From assembly GCA_964030475.1 (NCBI GenBank), contig CAXIPT010000060.1, positions 19,320 to 83,319 on the forward strand: a stretch of 64,000 nt of DNA. The letters are read 5' to 3'. The notes under the pieces were generated by a model. The model was not told the DNA's origin. It searched no databases and was given only the letters and a program-made list of their open reading frames with translations. Shown here one piece after another: positions 21,816 to 34,019 of this stretch. How positions within the stretch are numbered: the first letter of the stretch is position 1; each line of letters opens with the position of its first letter. Made by a program: the position numbers and the translations under genes. Source of the DNA: Tethya wilhelma. Its lineage: Eukaryota > Porifera > Demospongiae > Tethyida > Tethyidae.

Positions 21816-24644
21816 GTTGTATATCTCACAATCGATTGGCTGAAAAACATAATCACTTAGCAACACCTGCAGCTGCTTCAGTCTTAGTAACATTCAAGAG
21901 TTGAGAAAGAAATGGCTTGCTCTTACTCCAACTTCTGCCTTGGAATGTGTGAGTGGACAGGTTGTCCAGGTGCAGCTAACGCTAGCACAACTAATGACAC
22001 CGATATCAATGGTGCCGGCACCAGCCCCAATAACGAGAGCGTGAGCAACCCTTACCAACCTCAGAATCTTCTGATTTGTGAGTCAACACAGTTAAATTCT
22101 TTTGGAGAAAAAACACCCGCTCGTTTCCAGTTTGCTTCAGAAGAGAAGATGGCGGAGTAGGATTGGTCCCTCAAAACACCTTGAAAACCACTATGTGGGC
22201 TTTGAATAAATTTGAGGCCTGGAAAACAGAAAAAAATGCTGCCAATCCTGCTGACCCTGTTCAGCCCTGTTTGACCCTGTAATTTTTTTCAAGCTTGCTT
22301 CTGTTCCTGTTCTGTTTTTTTCTGTTCGTGGTCACTCCTAGGAAACTTTGACTAGCTAACTAACCTGAATTACGTAAATTAGTACGTTATTCACGTGACT
22401 ACTGGTACCAGGCTCTCTCCTTCCTGATTGCTTATCATTCTTTTGCGCCTTCGGCAGTGCAAACATACATAATAAATATCATATTATATTCTTTATTAAT
22501 ACAGGCTCTACTGGTAGTCTACGATGCTATTTGCGAGCCTCCTTCAGAGTCACAACTCTTGGGGAGATCAAGGCTGTGGTGCCCTCAGGCAGTACCAAAC
22601 TCTATCTCTGTGGAAGACGTGAAGCAGCAGATCAGGTGGAGGTTCGTGGTAGGGTGGAGAGCCTCCTCCGAGTCGCAACTGTTGTGGACGTCAAGGAAGT
22701 GGTGCCTAGTGACAGAGGAACAGTTGAGATGGCAGCGGTGAATTCTATTTAAAACTCTGAGGGAGTGCAGCAGCAGGTGAGGGAGATTGTGGATGGGAGG
22801 TTTGTGGCAGGCTGGGCATGGCTAGAAATTGTAGTACTAACAGTGACATGCAGCTGTGCTACATAAAAGTACTGGCCTAATTTGCATCTAATTAATATGC
22901 AAATTTTTGTATGGTGACAAAGCACAGCAAGCAAAACTTCACTAACTTTAGCTCTGTTTGGCTGAACAAGTACAAGAGTTCAAGGTCCATTGAATGCAGA
23001 AGTCATAATTTCAACTCTTCCTGTTTAATAGTTTGTGGCGCAAATTTGCATAACTAGTGAAAAATCAAAATGCTGGATATAGCAGTTAGAGGTCGAGTCC
23101 AAGGTCTCTACACTATTAAGAGGCCCGAAGGCCCGAGGCTGTAGCATCTCAAGTGTAGCCAGAGTGCTATTCCTATTGCACCTGATATACACACTGTGGC
23201 ATAATAAACATTACCACCAATGGTATGTAGGTTGTGTCATGGGAAATAATTACCGTATAGCCGTCTGGCTGGAGCATTCCCAACAACATACGCTTTTAGC
23301 TTTGTGAAGAAACGAACTGTGTCTTCAAACTTAATTTAATAACATGTGAAAAAGGCTTGTCAGACACTGTGTAGATTTGTTATCAAATTTAGAGTCAAAA
23401 AGTAGTATTTAAACATATTATTTCAGTCTAATTGTCTCACTAACTTTCTCTCTATTCACAGGTCTGTTCATGCTGTCTTACAGGGCAAGTATGAGCCAAG
23501 TTTGCAGCATTTGAGTAAAAGTTCAATGTCTGGACGATTTAAGCTGATCCAAACTGTACTGCTGAGCTAGGTACATGTATAATAATAATGGTATGCTATG
23601 ATTATGATGTTCAGCAGTTGTCAGATAGTTGCACGGCATATAATATGAAAACTAGCACAGATACCTGAATAGTCAGTGGCCATCTAGCTGGCCAGCACAT
23701 GAAAATCAATACCTGCCAATACACCTATATGCTTATATTATATATGTAGAGAGTAGACCATCCTCTATCTGTCTTGACAAGTATTACTAACCAACACAAA
23801 AGCAACAGTAGCGTCGTGCAATGAACATTGTTGAAATCGACAAACGTTTCACCTACAGTTATTTTGCCTACGTAGCAATTTGCCTACACTACCTGAAGTA
23901 ACATGCATGATTATGTAACATTGTTTAGGTTATGTATTTATAAAAATGTTAATCATAATATGCTAGCTAACTACCCATGGCAATTGTTATTACATTTCTA
24001 CAAAGACAACTCAAAAAGTCTGCTTTTTTTTCAGGCTTTTAGGGCTTCTTGCTGGCTACTTCGCGTGTGCGGTTTTAATGTCCCGGAATTTTTTAGCTGG
24101 AGGCTGGCACCTATGGTTCTTAAACTGTAGAAACTTAATTGCGAAAAATTTGAGCCCCGCCCCCTTATGTGTTGACATGGCCATTTAATTGCAAAAGTAC
24201 AAAAGTGCAAAATAGATCTTAGCGTGGCAAGTGCTTCAGAAAGCACAAGATTATTGACTGGAGGAGAAACGTTGCCGAACCTTGAAATGAATTAACACAA
24301 ATATTACACACTACTGTGTGTTATCTAGACTAAATGTATCACTAGGCATGGCATTGAAACTAAATACTAAAAGAAGCACAAAATGGTAAAATAGTGCCGG
24401 AATTTTTTTTTAAATTTCGTATACTCGACGCAGGCTCATATTGCAGATAATGCAGAGGTTAAGGTGCATTTGCATGGAAGCGGCAAGTTTTTGAAAAAAT
24501 GGCCCAAAAATTAATACTCAAATTTCATTGGTTGAAAATATGTCATTGGAATGCAATTTGCACTCCTATTCTTGTCTTGATTCCAACACACGCATAAATT
24601 TTTTTTGTGACCACGTGGCCAATTGCAGCTATTTGACACACTTA
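21816..24644. other. Mostly empty; one short duplicated reading frame
   Basis: At 22532-22750 an open frame contains two diverged copies of one motif: FRVTTLGEIKAVVPS, then about 30 residues later LLRVATVVDVKEVVPS. I do not recognise it, and upstream and downstream exons are not evident. The small ORF at 21912-22160 (82 aa) lacks a domain. The remainder is AT-rich with no recognisable genes. Confidence 0.45.
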
Positions 24645-24873
24645 CCGTATAGCCGGAAAATTTGGTGAGAATTAAATTTGGCGGATTGAGCAAACTTTGA
24701 ATTTGGCGGATTTTAATTTGGCGGAGCGAGCCGATCACGTGCACGATATGCATACGTACGTATATACGTATACGCACATGCACTAAATATTGGCGGATTT
24801 TAATTTGGCACTACTAAGTCTCATCCGCCAATCCGCCAAATTTAATTCCCCGCCAAATTTTCCGGCTATACGG
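24645..24873. mobile_element. TA-flanked MITE (CCGTATAGCCGG family)
   Basis: A 229-bp element with termini CCGTATAGCCGGAAAATTTG and TA at 24643-44 and 24874-75. The arms carry repeated atttggcggat phrases, and the centre is a run of tacgta/gcatac palindromic steps. Related ends occur at 29185 and 30151 and, degenerate, near 18795 and 26510. It is non-coding. Confidence 0.85.
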
Positions 24874-26504
24874 TATACGCTTAGACCTACACACATCTAG
24901 CTTCTTTCTTCTCGTTCCTTCTCTTCGTGCGCCTCTACTGCTCATCATGTCTTGTAAGCGTTCAAATTCAAACTCCACCTGGTCGCATACTTATACACAC
25001 ATATTGTTCTAAGAAACCACATCCCAGACAGGCACATTATGGCTTCGCTACGCATTGTAAATTACTACGTGTACAACTTCCGTGCAAATGCGCCTTTAAT
25101 TTTTTTTTTAAAAAAACTTTGCAAAGGAAAGAAAGGAGGGTTTTAACTGCCAAAGCCCTCCCTCTGGCTATGCCACTGCTACTGGAACCCTCTGCACATG
25201 CTACACACACGCCGAGACGTAATAAGTCAACTCCTTGTTCACGGCTCTCGGCAAACATAGACTAAGCAAGTGGAGTTCAGTCTAAGCCTTCAACTGTGTC
25301 TCTAAATAATGTACAATCTACAATTGATGTTTTTCCATGGCCATGATCAATAGATCCAATAGCATTTCAGAAGACACAAAAGGATCTCAAATTACCAAAA
25401 AAAAAATGTTACACTCGTAAACGTATTTTTCATGCTGCTTTATGAATGCGAGTGCTTGTCAATGCAGTCATTTGGTAACAAACAGACAGATGTACAAAAT
25501 TACTAGGTACCATAGCCCTCTGTAACTGCTACACATATACTGAGGGTTAATAATTTTGAGTAATCTGTAACACTACGGTACTTTAAAAATTTTCTTTTGT
25601 GAAAAGCTCCTGCAACACAGATATATAGCAATCTTGTCTTATTGACTAACTAACTCTCTCTCTCTCTCTCTCTCTCTTACGCCCTATAGTTTGGTGCCGT
25701 ATGCGGTTACCATCAAGACAATACAAATAGCAAAGACATCAATATCATTATAAGGTAATAGTTACTTATTATGTTCTAGCTTTTAAATTATGGTACCATG
25801 ATGCATCGTATGCTAGTACTTAGTATCCTGCTAATATCAACCTCACACACATAGCTTGAATATATCCATATAGAAGGTTGTTACACACAGTAGAAGCATC
25901 TTTCTATGTAACTTTAATGTATGACTCTACTATGAACAATCTCTCGTAGTAGTAACTTCATCATAGAATCATTAATTTTGTGAATGCCCATTGTAGCTGC
26001 CACACCTAGCTCCCTTAACATTGTTTCTAGTCCACTACACTGTATAATGTAACTTTGAAGTTTCACTGTTTACTTTAGGCTACAGGGAACTACATGACCA
26101 CACGATTTTTGCCCCTGATTATTCAATTATTTGTTTGTTGAATGGCAAGTTGGCTCCCTATTAATATGAATACTTTTGTTAGGTGTTTTAGTTCTAGTGC
26201 TTTGTTAATAACTTATTCTCCTTCAGCATATTGATTGTGTACTTACGTCACAAAAGAATAAAGTGGTCTAATTAACTATGGCTGAATTTTTGCCGAGAAA
26301 TTATTTGCTGGAATAGACTAAGGATGTGTCCTACCCACCATGCACAAAATTAGTTATTTCCACTTAATGTGTTTTGGAAGGCACTTAAGGCCTTTTAATT
26401 TCAAACATGCAGTTTTGTATAGGATTTGAAGGTAAATGTCAGTGCTTTTATGGAATTTTTTTGTTTATAAAGTAGCTAAGTATTTTGCTAACTGTCATAA
26501 AATT
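24874..26504. other. No gene recognised; (CT)n at 25653-25677
   Basis: A perfect CT tract lies at 25653-25677. The 112-aa ORF at 24927 reads through simple sequence and has no domain, so I do not call it. Confidence 0.5.
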
Positions 26505-26962
26505 AATGTACCATATATAGCGGAAATGTTTCACAGTGTCAAACTTTCACCGATGCATGTCTCTAGTGAAACATTTTCTGCGGTTTAACTTTCACCGATG
26601 AGCTGTGCGAGCCCATACATATAATTATAAAAAAAATTTGCAGATAAATATAAAAACTTCCACTGATGGATCATGATCCACAGAAACTGCAAATGTTAAG
26701 CCCAGCGAAACCTTCCTGCAATAGTCAAATAACAGTCATTTTCTTTCACTACTTGGCCTTCCATTTCACTTAGAAAAGGCAGCTTCTCGCCGCTTTTAGA
26801 GCTCTAGCATCGCTAGCGCAATCGATTTCTGCTTGATGACGTCATTTATTTGGAGGCGTGGTCATACGTTAGCCCTCATTATTAGGCGCACATCGTTATT
26901 TAGTGCATACTTTTTCACTAATATCCCAATAAGCGCATGCGCAAAATAACCCAACTCTACGG
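26505..26962 (-). mobile_element. Degenerate MITE end and partial CCGTAGAGTC copy
   Basis: At 26508-26700 lie ccatatatagcggaaatg and repeated ctttcaccgatg phrases, a decayed CCGTATAGCC-type element. From about 26725 to 26962 is the reverse copy of the MITE at 10675, ending aactctacgg followed by TA (26963-64). It keeps gcgcatgcgc-like and tgacgtcat motifs but lacks the distal third. Confidence 0.7.
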
Positions 26963-26964
26963 TA

Positions 26965-29184
26965 CAGACACGCAGAAATCCAACTGTAATTGTGAGGGTC
27001 TAGCGAAGAGTTTTTAAAAAATCGCTTGCTTGGCAAAATATAGTGAAGTTTGTTGATTCTTGACTCACGCTGAGGTCTGGTCTGCTCACTGTACGAGTGC
27101 TTCGTTCATTTTACGAAGCACTATTCCACAAAAACTCTTCGCCAGTCCCTAGTCAGTATAAAAAACAAGCTCTGAAAGCACTAGAGCAAAGATGAACTAC
27201 CTTATCTATGGCTATGTTTGACGTCAAAAATTTTATGGCCATATCTCCGCCATTTTAAACTAAACTGATACTGATTTTGACGAAAAAATTTCGTTTTGTT
27301 TAATTAAATGCAAACGGTATCCCAGAACCTTAAAGCTGTGAAATAATCACCAGAAACTGTGGCTTCACTCCAAAAACTGGCTGGCACAAGAAGTATGTTA
27401 CATGGCAGTTTTTAGTGCCCGAAACGTGGACATACACTCACTAGCAGCCAACGAAATATAAAATTTCTGTTCCATTTGCTTAGACCTGTTGTGACCATGT
27501 CTAGTGAGGTGGGTACTGCTACGATTGATTTTTGTTGTGGCAATGTTAACAGTTCATCAACCCATGAACATATTATTTTGTGTATTAGAACACTACTAGC
27601 TCTCTATATTGAAGTGTGTTGATTTATCTAGTTTATTGTAGAGCTTTTGCCCCAAAAAAAAGTTAGCTGTGCTTCAGATTGACATCTGATCAAGCTCGCT
27701 ATGGCTTTGCCTAGCAATACTGTAGGTGTGACTAAAGGAAAGTTACTTCTATAGTGAACTTCACTACACAAAGTACCATAAATCCAAAAATTTGCGCGTG
27801 TTAAAATGTTCACCTTTTATTTTCCACGTCATCTTCTTTTGTATAGTTGTAGAGAGGGACTGCAGTCTGGGTCTCTCTTTTGTAACTACTATCAACTGTG
27901 TACTCAATGTACAATCATCTTGCTTGCATGTCAGTATGATGACAGTGATATCTTGCCTTGAACCAAGGAAGGGAACATGATCAGGTACAAGACTAAGTGA
28001 TTTCTTATCAATAATCCTAGATAATGGGCTTGTTCTACTGAATGGCTGACATCTGACTTGTACAAAAAGTCTGGTACTGTCACACAGTCTAACAGTGAGA
28101 CACTCTAGATTCTAGTTGTAGCCCGGGCCCCTGGGCCTTGTCTACCGACTTAGTTTGGTTTGGATGAATCTACACTTATAGCTATAGCCTTGTTCCCAGT
28201 ACACAAAAGAGAGACCTAGTCCCTCTCTACAACTACAGATCAATTTACTAAGATGCATATAGCCATTGAAAGCTAATAAACTCTCTGTTGAGTTTGTAGA
28301 ACTTGTAGTCTAGAGATATGAGAGACTGCCTGATGAGAGTGGTGGAGAGACATTCCAAGAGAAACACACCACCACTCCAGCAGTCAGTCCAGATCAAGGC
28401 CTCTGGGCCTCCTCTTTTAAACTACCATCGTCCTAAGCTGTTTTGGTTCAGATGGTTTGGTTCAGGTTGTTTAGCTTCCTTCTATGATCCCCACTTACAG
28501 TTAAATCACGTTGGGGGGTTAGGACTGCATAAAAGAAAATTATGTCCAGGCCCAGGATATGATTTCCCTCTCCACTATTGTGTTCCATCAAGAAGGAACC
28601 TTGGAAGGAAGCCGAACAACCTAAAAACAAAGAGCAAGGAGGGACACTGACATTATATAAATATATGTGTATACAGAGGTCATGAATCGGGCTAAAACAG
28701 TGTCTTGGAATGTCTTCACCACTTCTCATGTATCCAACTAGTCAATGGTTTGGGTTTAATAACTCTTTAATTGTTGTAAAATTTTATTACTGAAAGCTCA
28801 CCATTTTGTAAACATACATGCACCATAGTATGATCTTTGACCTTGAATGCCTAACTACATACATATTTGTATACTGAAAATTTCAGTGTAAGGAGTTTCC
28901 TTTGTGTGGTCATGAAATTCTCTGTGCTAGATGTTTTTTGTACAGTAGATGATAATTTTCCATTATAGTATAGTATAATTTACAGTACAAGAAGTATAGT
29001 TCCCCTTTATATAGTGAAACTTTCAGTGCCCAAGTAGGCACTAAACTGACTTTCCTTTTTTATACTGCAATTCTCAAACTCATAACTAGCACAGAGAACA
29101 AAACCTCCACACATTGAATATCTATTTTTGGCACTAATCTCCCCCATAGTTATCATGGTTACACCATTTCATGTGTATAAGATA
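26965..29184. other. No gene recognised
   Basis: The 110-aa ORF at 28318-28650 has no domain, no conserved copy and no splice-phase partner, and I could not support it as a gene. No repeat family was matched apart from the gttacacc motif at 29148. Confidence 0.5.
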
Positions 29185-29305
29185 CCGTATAGTGGGAAAT
29201 TTTCGGGGGTGTAAATTTTCGTAAAAAGCCTAGACCGCACTTCAGAAGAAAATTTTCGTGGTTTTAATTTTCATGACTCAAGTATCTCCAACTTACAGCG
29301 CTTAA

Positions 29306-29920
29306 CCGATTATACGCTGAATTCTTTTGAAGTAAATGACGTCATCCGCTAAATTTTTAATTTTTAGTAGCTAGGCCTTCCTTTTGTTTTTCTAATACTA
29401 AAAGAGATCGGGCAATTTTTTTTATGATGCAACTAAGCAACAATCAAGCTAACTATACTCCAAGTCTTGTTGCTTAGTGAAGCTTTTGCTGGTAAAAAAA
29501 GCCTAATGTACGGGAGGATCTAATACGCGAGGACATAGCCGCGCGTCTAAAGCTTTTTTTCCAGCTAGCCAACCAGGCTAACAAAAGCGATGCTATGGCT
29601 ATATAGCCTAACTATCCCTGCACCTACGTAGCAAGTTTCAAGCTTATCCTCTGAAGGGTTGTGGAAAAAATGTCGCTCTAAACCCTACAATCGTGATCGC
29701 AAAGATCGTGACCGTTACTCGCTCAGTGATGAGTAACGCCACGCCTTACAAGCAGTTCTCTTAGTAGAGTAGCTTACCTATTTGTATATGAAGTTTAAAG
29801 TTCAGGGCTAATTGCTTTGCTTTCAAAAAAGTCACTAGAACAGCCATGACGCATTAACGCATCAACCTCGGTTTGCAAACCGAGGTTGATGCGTTAACGC
29901 GTCAGACGCGTATAATCGGT
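29306..29920. mobile_element. TTAA-flanked element (piggyBac- or Kolobok-type MITE)
   Basis: Perfect 12-bp inverted termini CCGATTATACGC lie against TTAA at 29302-05 and 29921-24. A TTAA target duplication is the mark of piggyBac and Kolobok elements, so the class stays open. It has no transposase ORF. Interior sequence recurs without its ends at 34020-34570. Near the right end is a 44-bp perfect palindrome (29854-29897). Confidence 0.85.
29854..29897. repeat. 44-bp perfect palindrome
   Basis: The half-site ttaacgcatcaacctcggtt plus tg is followed with no spacer by its exact reverse complement. TTAA forms both tips. Beyond the tips the similarity continues with one mismatch (tgacgca / cgcgtca). 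Confidence 0.95.
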
Positions 29921-30151
29921 TAAAGGTTTTGTGACTGTTTATCTGCTTTGGTATACATGTAGAATAGTGTTCTAGCTAGATACTAGCTATTTAGACTGCA
30001 AACTTCTTGAAAAGACGGGCAAGAGACAGAAAACTGAAATCTTTGACAGCGTGTCCGTGGCGAGTATTGTGACCTTTGACGTCAGAAAAAATTTTCGTGG
30101 GAGGGAAAATAACGAAAATTTGCACCCCACGGAAATTTCCGGCTATACTGG

Positions 30152-31150
30152 TAGAGTGTTGATTAGATGCTCCATCATACTCCTTGGCTGTCTGCATCCT
30201 CCAACCTGGGTGGTGGTGGTATTGATGATGTGATACAATTGGAGATTTCTTTAATGTTACACTTCACTTGCACAAAGATGCAATCAGCACAGAAAGTAAT
30301 ATTGCCTTGATAGTAGTCAGGGCTTCACCTGAACATAGACACATGTTGACTTGTATGCATGGTAAAGTTAAGCCTAAATACAAAAACCAACGGCTTGCAG
30401 ATACAAGTCATCAAGATATCTTCGGTACTGTGTCAGGTTTGTACAGATAGCTTTCAGCCAGAGAACTTTACTATTATAGCAGTGTTACACCTTTTGTCCA
30501 GTATAAGATACACGAATTGTGATTGATAATTATAAGGAATTGTATATTCTTGTTTGTTAGTAACAAAAATGATAGTTTGACAATGCATAAAAAGATTTAT
30601 GTTCTCTAAGATTTTGATTGTCTCATACTGTACATAACATTTTTAATCCGAATCGGCCAGCAGAGGAGAATAGTGTGCATGTTGCATAACACATGCTACA
30701 ACCTGAGATGGTACCACAGCATGAATAAGTTTGATAGCAGCATTACACCATTTGTAGAATATAAGATAATACTGAAGTGGGCCTGATAGCTAAGGTGATA
30801 ACCCTAGACTGACACTAGCCTAAACTTAATAGGCTACTATTTCATTAAAATTTGTGACATTGTACACCTATTGTGATTTTGGCCAAAGTATCGCAATAAT
30901 ATATGGTATGATAGTTCTGATCGCGGTTACACGTGCAGCATGGTTACACCTTTTGTCCAGTATAAGATACGAGACGTTTGTTGTTAATTGTGCTGGGTGA
31001 CGGTATGACAGCACGGCACGAATGATGTGTAGCATGTGTTACAGTAGCAGCGTTACACCATGTTTGGAAGGTAAGATAAAAAAAAAAAAAAGAAGCGTTG
31101 GGGGACGGAGAGGTGGGCCAGACTGCTGCCAGAGTATCGAACAGTTTGTA
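30152..31150 (+). repeat. Scattered gttacacc...agtataagata motif
   Basis: About 30 bp of the form gttacaccttttgtccagta then taagata occurs near 30485, 30747, 30943 and 31047, with another near 29148. The spacing is uneven (about 100-260 bp). No gene is supported here; the poly-A/AAG stretch at 31078-31093 produces artefact ORFs. Confidence 0.55.
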
Positions 31151-31353
31151 CAATCATATCTTATAGGTGAGGCTGTAGCAGTACTGGTCAGAGAATGCAT
31201 CCAACTCTCAATTTTGTGTCCGTAAGCTAACATCAAGTGTGCACGCAATCGCTAGTTGATTTCACTGGAGTGTCTGTGCTTTCATAGAGAGGTCAGCATA
31301 AGTTAGTGCAATGGTATGTTGCGCAACATTTCTGGTTGCAAAACCTGTGTGTG

Positions 31354-31609
31354 NACAATGGCACTGTGGTCAGGGGCGAATGGAAAAGAGGTGGAAACTG
31401 AATACTGAAACAGACACGGAAACGGATGGTGGAAACAGAACGCGGAATCACGTGAGCCTTTCAAAGCGCCTTGTGTCAGAAAAGACTGAAGAATTATGGA
31501 GGCTCTCTTTGTGTGATCATAGATTTACTAGAATCCTACGAGATATGGATGGTGAAAAGGACAATCCCATTGAAATCAGCAGCGGAGAGGAAGATATTAA
31601 ACAAAGGTA
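31354..31609 (+). CDS. Possible 3' part of an exon, unrecognised
   Basis: After the n at 31354 an open frame runs to a candidate donor (aaacaaag then gtaact, about 31609). It contains an acidic end NPIEISSGEEDIKQR. Two hydrophobics followed by Ser and acidic residues resemble a SUMO-interacting motif, but such motifs are short and common. No downstream exon was identified. It could be chance. Confidence 0.25.
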
Positions 31610-31799
31610 ACTCGTAGGTACTGCTTTTTTGCCCGCTCTTAGTGATCTTTTCAATCTCCCTGAACACTGCGAAAGTACCTCGAAAATTTATCAGTATACG
31701 GTACTACTTGTGTGTAAGCGCCTTCCAATATAGCTTCAATTCACCATTCCATAGATATGCACACGATGGTGTCCAACCTCCAGAGTCCTCTGTTATGTT

Positions 31800-31955
31800 T
31801 GTGTGTGTTTTGCCATTGCTGCTAGCAACCAAAGTTTTTGTAGGCTAATTGCTGGTTGGTGGCTGGATGTAGGTGATAGTAGAGTAGCTAGGGGTCACAG
31901 TAGGTCAATAGCAAACAATAAAGTTGCTTGCCCTTAAGTGTGCAGCACTTGACCA
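31800..31955 (-). repeat. Old family H remnant
   Basis: Contains gctagcaaccaaagttttt, agagtagctaggggtcacag and ttgcttgcccttaagtgtg in the order of the copy at 7833, with a short tgtgtgtgt tract at its left. The hairpin is half lost. Confidence 0.6.
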
Positions 31956-32097
31956 TGTGTTTACGTTTCACCTGATGTGTACTGCAAGCTGCCTGTGGGT
32001 GCATCTTGCTGCCAATTTCATGTTATCCTGTACAATCTTGGTCCAGTGTGTAATTAACTGTCTAGATATGTCTTGTCAGAGCCACCATCTCACAACT

Positions 32098-32728
32098 TAG
32101 CCTCGTAAACCAGTCCCTCCCCGCTATGCTTTCTAAGCGCGGGGAGGGCCTGGTCTCCAAAATCACGTGAATGACGTCAAGGGTAGAACTTAGGTAGAAC
32201 TTTGATTTACATATGTGGGTAGGTCAAGTAAGAAAGTGTAGTCCTGCCCACGCAACTCAAAGCACAAGCCAAGAGAGATTGATGACAAGCTTGTTCCAAG
32301 TGTATGAACGTAAGTACAGTACAAATTTACTTGTAAATGGCTGTGATTAGTATCTGTACCTGCTTTTTGCTCTTGCTGGAGTGCTAGCCTTCCTATGCAT
32401 GCTTTACATGTACGCAAATACGCGAGTAGTCTGTGACAGAATTTTTCCTGGCCATAGATGGCTCACAAAATAAGCCTAACTAAGCTAAAACAAGCTAATT
32501 TTAAAGTCTTAGAACACAAGCGCTACATTTCTAAACTGTCTGCAAAAATTTTTTTGCCTGGACTCGTGAGCGCTTTTAGCGCTAGCTAATTTTGAGTGGG
32601 CGGATAAACCACCGAACAGCTTTCCGCCCACGCACACTTTTTGTGACGCAACTCACGTGATTTTGGAAACCAGGCCCTCCCCGCGCTTAGCAATAAGCAT
32701 AGCGGGGAGGGCCTGGTTTACGAGGCTA
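32098..32728. mobile_element. MITE with 9-bp TSD (Mutator-like)
   Basis: Inverted arms of about 70 bp begin TAGCCTCGTAAACCAG, and each arm contains its own hairpin (ccctccccgc ... gcggggaggg), so the ends are inverted repeats within inverted repeats. The duplication ctcacaact is perfect (32089-32097 and 32729-32737). Nine-base duplications are characteristic of MULEs. Inner arms continue to tcacgtga and a tgacg motif. There is no transposase. Confidence 0.9.
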
Positions 32729-32894
32729 CTCACAACTGGTAGTATAGGACATACCAAGATAAGCCACTATATATCTGAATAGGAACCCTAACCTAAAATA
32801 ACCCCCATGTAATCTGTGGGTGTGGGTACATGTGTGAGCCACAAAAAAATTTATAGACTAATTAAGCCTCAGCGCCTTGCTACATGCAGAGGGT

Positions 32895-33125
32895 TACAGT
32901 AGTTGTTTTGTCTGTCTGTCTGTCTGTTACTAGTTTATCTGAAGAACGGCAGCTTTATGGTCGAAATGGAAGGTACTTACGTTCATAAATTGAGATTATC
33001 TAGAAATTTGTTGTTAGAATCGTGCAAAACGCTGTAGTTTCTGAGATCTGAGGCTTTTGTGCTTCTCTCAGTTCTCTGACCGCTTTTTAGCTTCTTAGCT
33101 TCGAGACCAGACCCATCACGTGGAG
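32895..33125 (-). repeat. Family G repeat, reverse copy
   Basis: Starts with gtctgtctgtctgtctg, then gaagaacggcagctttatgg, acttacgttcataaatt and aggcttttgtgcttctctc, the reverse of 9235-9430. From 33130 to 34020 only a weak family H remnant (about 33585-33640, agtagctaggggtaa) is seen. Confidence 0.6.
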
Positions 33126-34019
33126 CGTGCGTCATTTAGAAATAAAGTAAAGCTTGGACTGGTGTGGTTGGCTCAGTGGGCTTTTTAATATAATATCTTG
33201 ACAGGTAAGTAACTGAGTGAGATAGCTATCAGTTTGCAATTGGTTTTGTGTTGTTTTGTATCAGTGCATTCCTGACTCAGCACCTCAGCATTTCTAAGTT
33301 AGACTAGTAGCTATCATAAATTATGTCTGACCGTCACAGTTTTACCATTCATCGACTAAATTTTCTGTATAACTTGGCTGGCCAAAGCTCAGCAATCTAT
33401 AATTGTATGATAAAATTTGAGATGGACCAGGTGGCTGGCCAGCACTGACTTATCTGCCTTGATGGTTGCTTAGCCTCAGTACTGCCAGATCACCGTGGCT
33501 TGCGTAGGTTTGCATTCTGATTTAATGCGCTGAGCCTTATGCACTGATGGTGCTTTCATTATACCAGTTCTATACTGGCTCCTTTGAGGTGACAATAAAG
33601 TAGCTAGGGGTAATAATTACAGGGAAGGGGGCATGCAGGTAATAAAAAAAAGCGCTCTGAAAACATTTGGTGTGCAAAGCATGAACAGTTGGTGAGTTTT
33701 ATGAATTCTAAAGCTTACAAAGAGTAGACCTTTAGCAGCTTATTTTTACAAGCGAGATTATTATGAAGGCCTGTTTACTAAAGTCCATTCGTGTTCACTT
33801 TGCCGGTCTAAATTTCTTAATAACTTGGCCATAATTCATGCTATACCATTCAACTGCAAATTTCACGTGGTTTCTGTTAGTACATTTTAACATACTTTAC
33901 ACCTTACCAGTCAAAAGTTAAGGCCTCCTATGTGTCTGCCCCATGTATAAACTATGGAACTTTCCATTGACCATAGATACTACAAACCTATAGTAAGTCA
34001 AACCACACTACTTCCTAGT

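Larger units (their letters stand above)
29185..30151. mobile_element. TA-flanked MITE hosting a nested TTAA element
   Basis: The outer termini CCGTATAGTGGGAAATTTTC and (read in reverse) CCAGTATAGCCGGAAATTTC are flanked by TA at 29183-84 and 30152-53. Inner arms share aaattttcg and a caccccc/gggggtg pair. A second element (29306-29920) with TTAA borders lies inside. Outside the nested insert only about 350 bp belong to the outer element. Confidence 0.75.

Noticed and set aside
23085..23110. tRNA B-box-like ggtcgagtcc
   Set aside because: No matching A box or cloverleaf could be formed around it.
32089..32737. rho-independent-terminator reading of the GC-rich hairpins
   Set aside because: The hairpins are parts of mirrored MITE arms with a 9-bp duplication, and the genome is eukaryotic.
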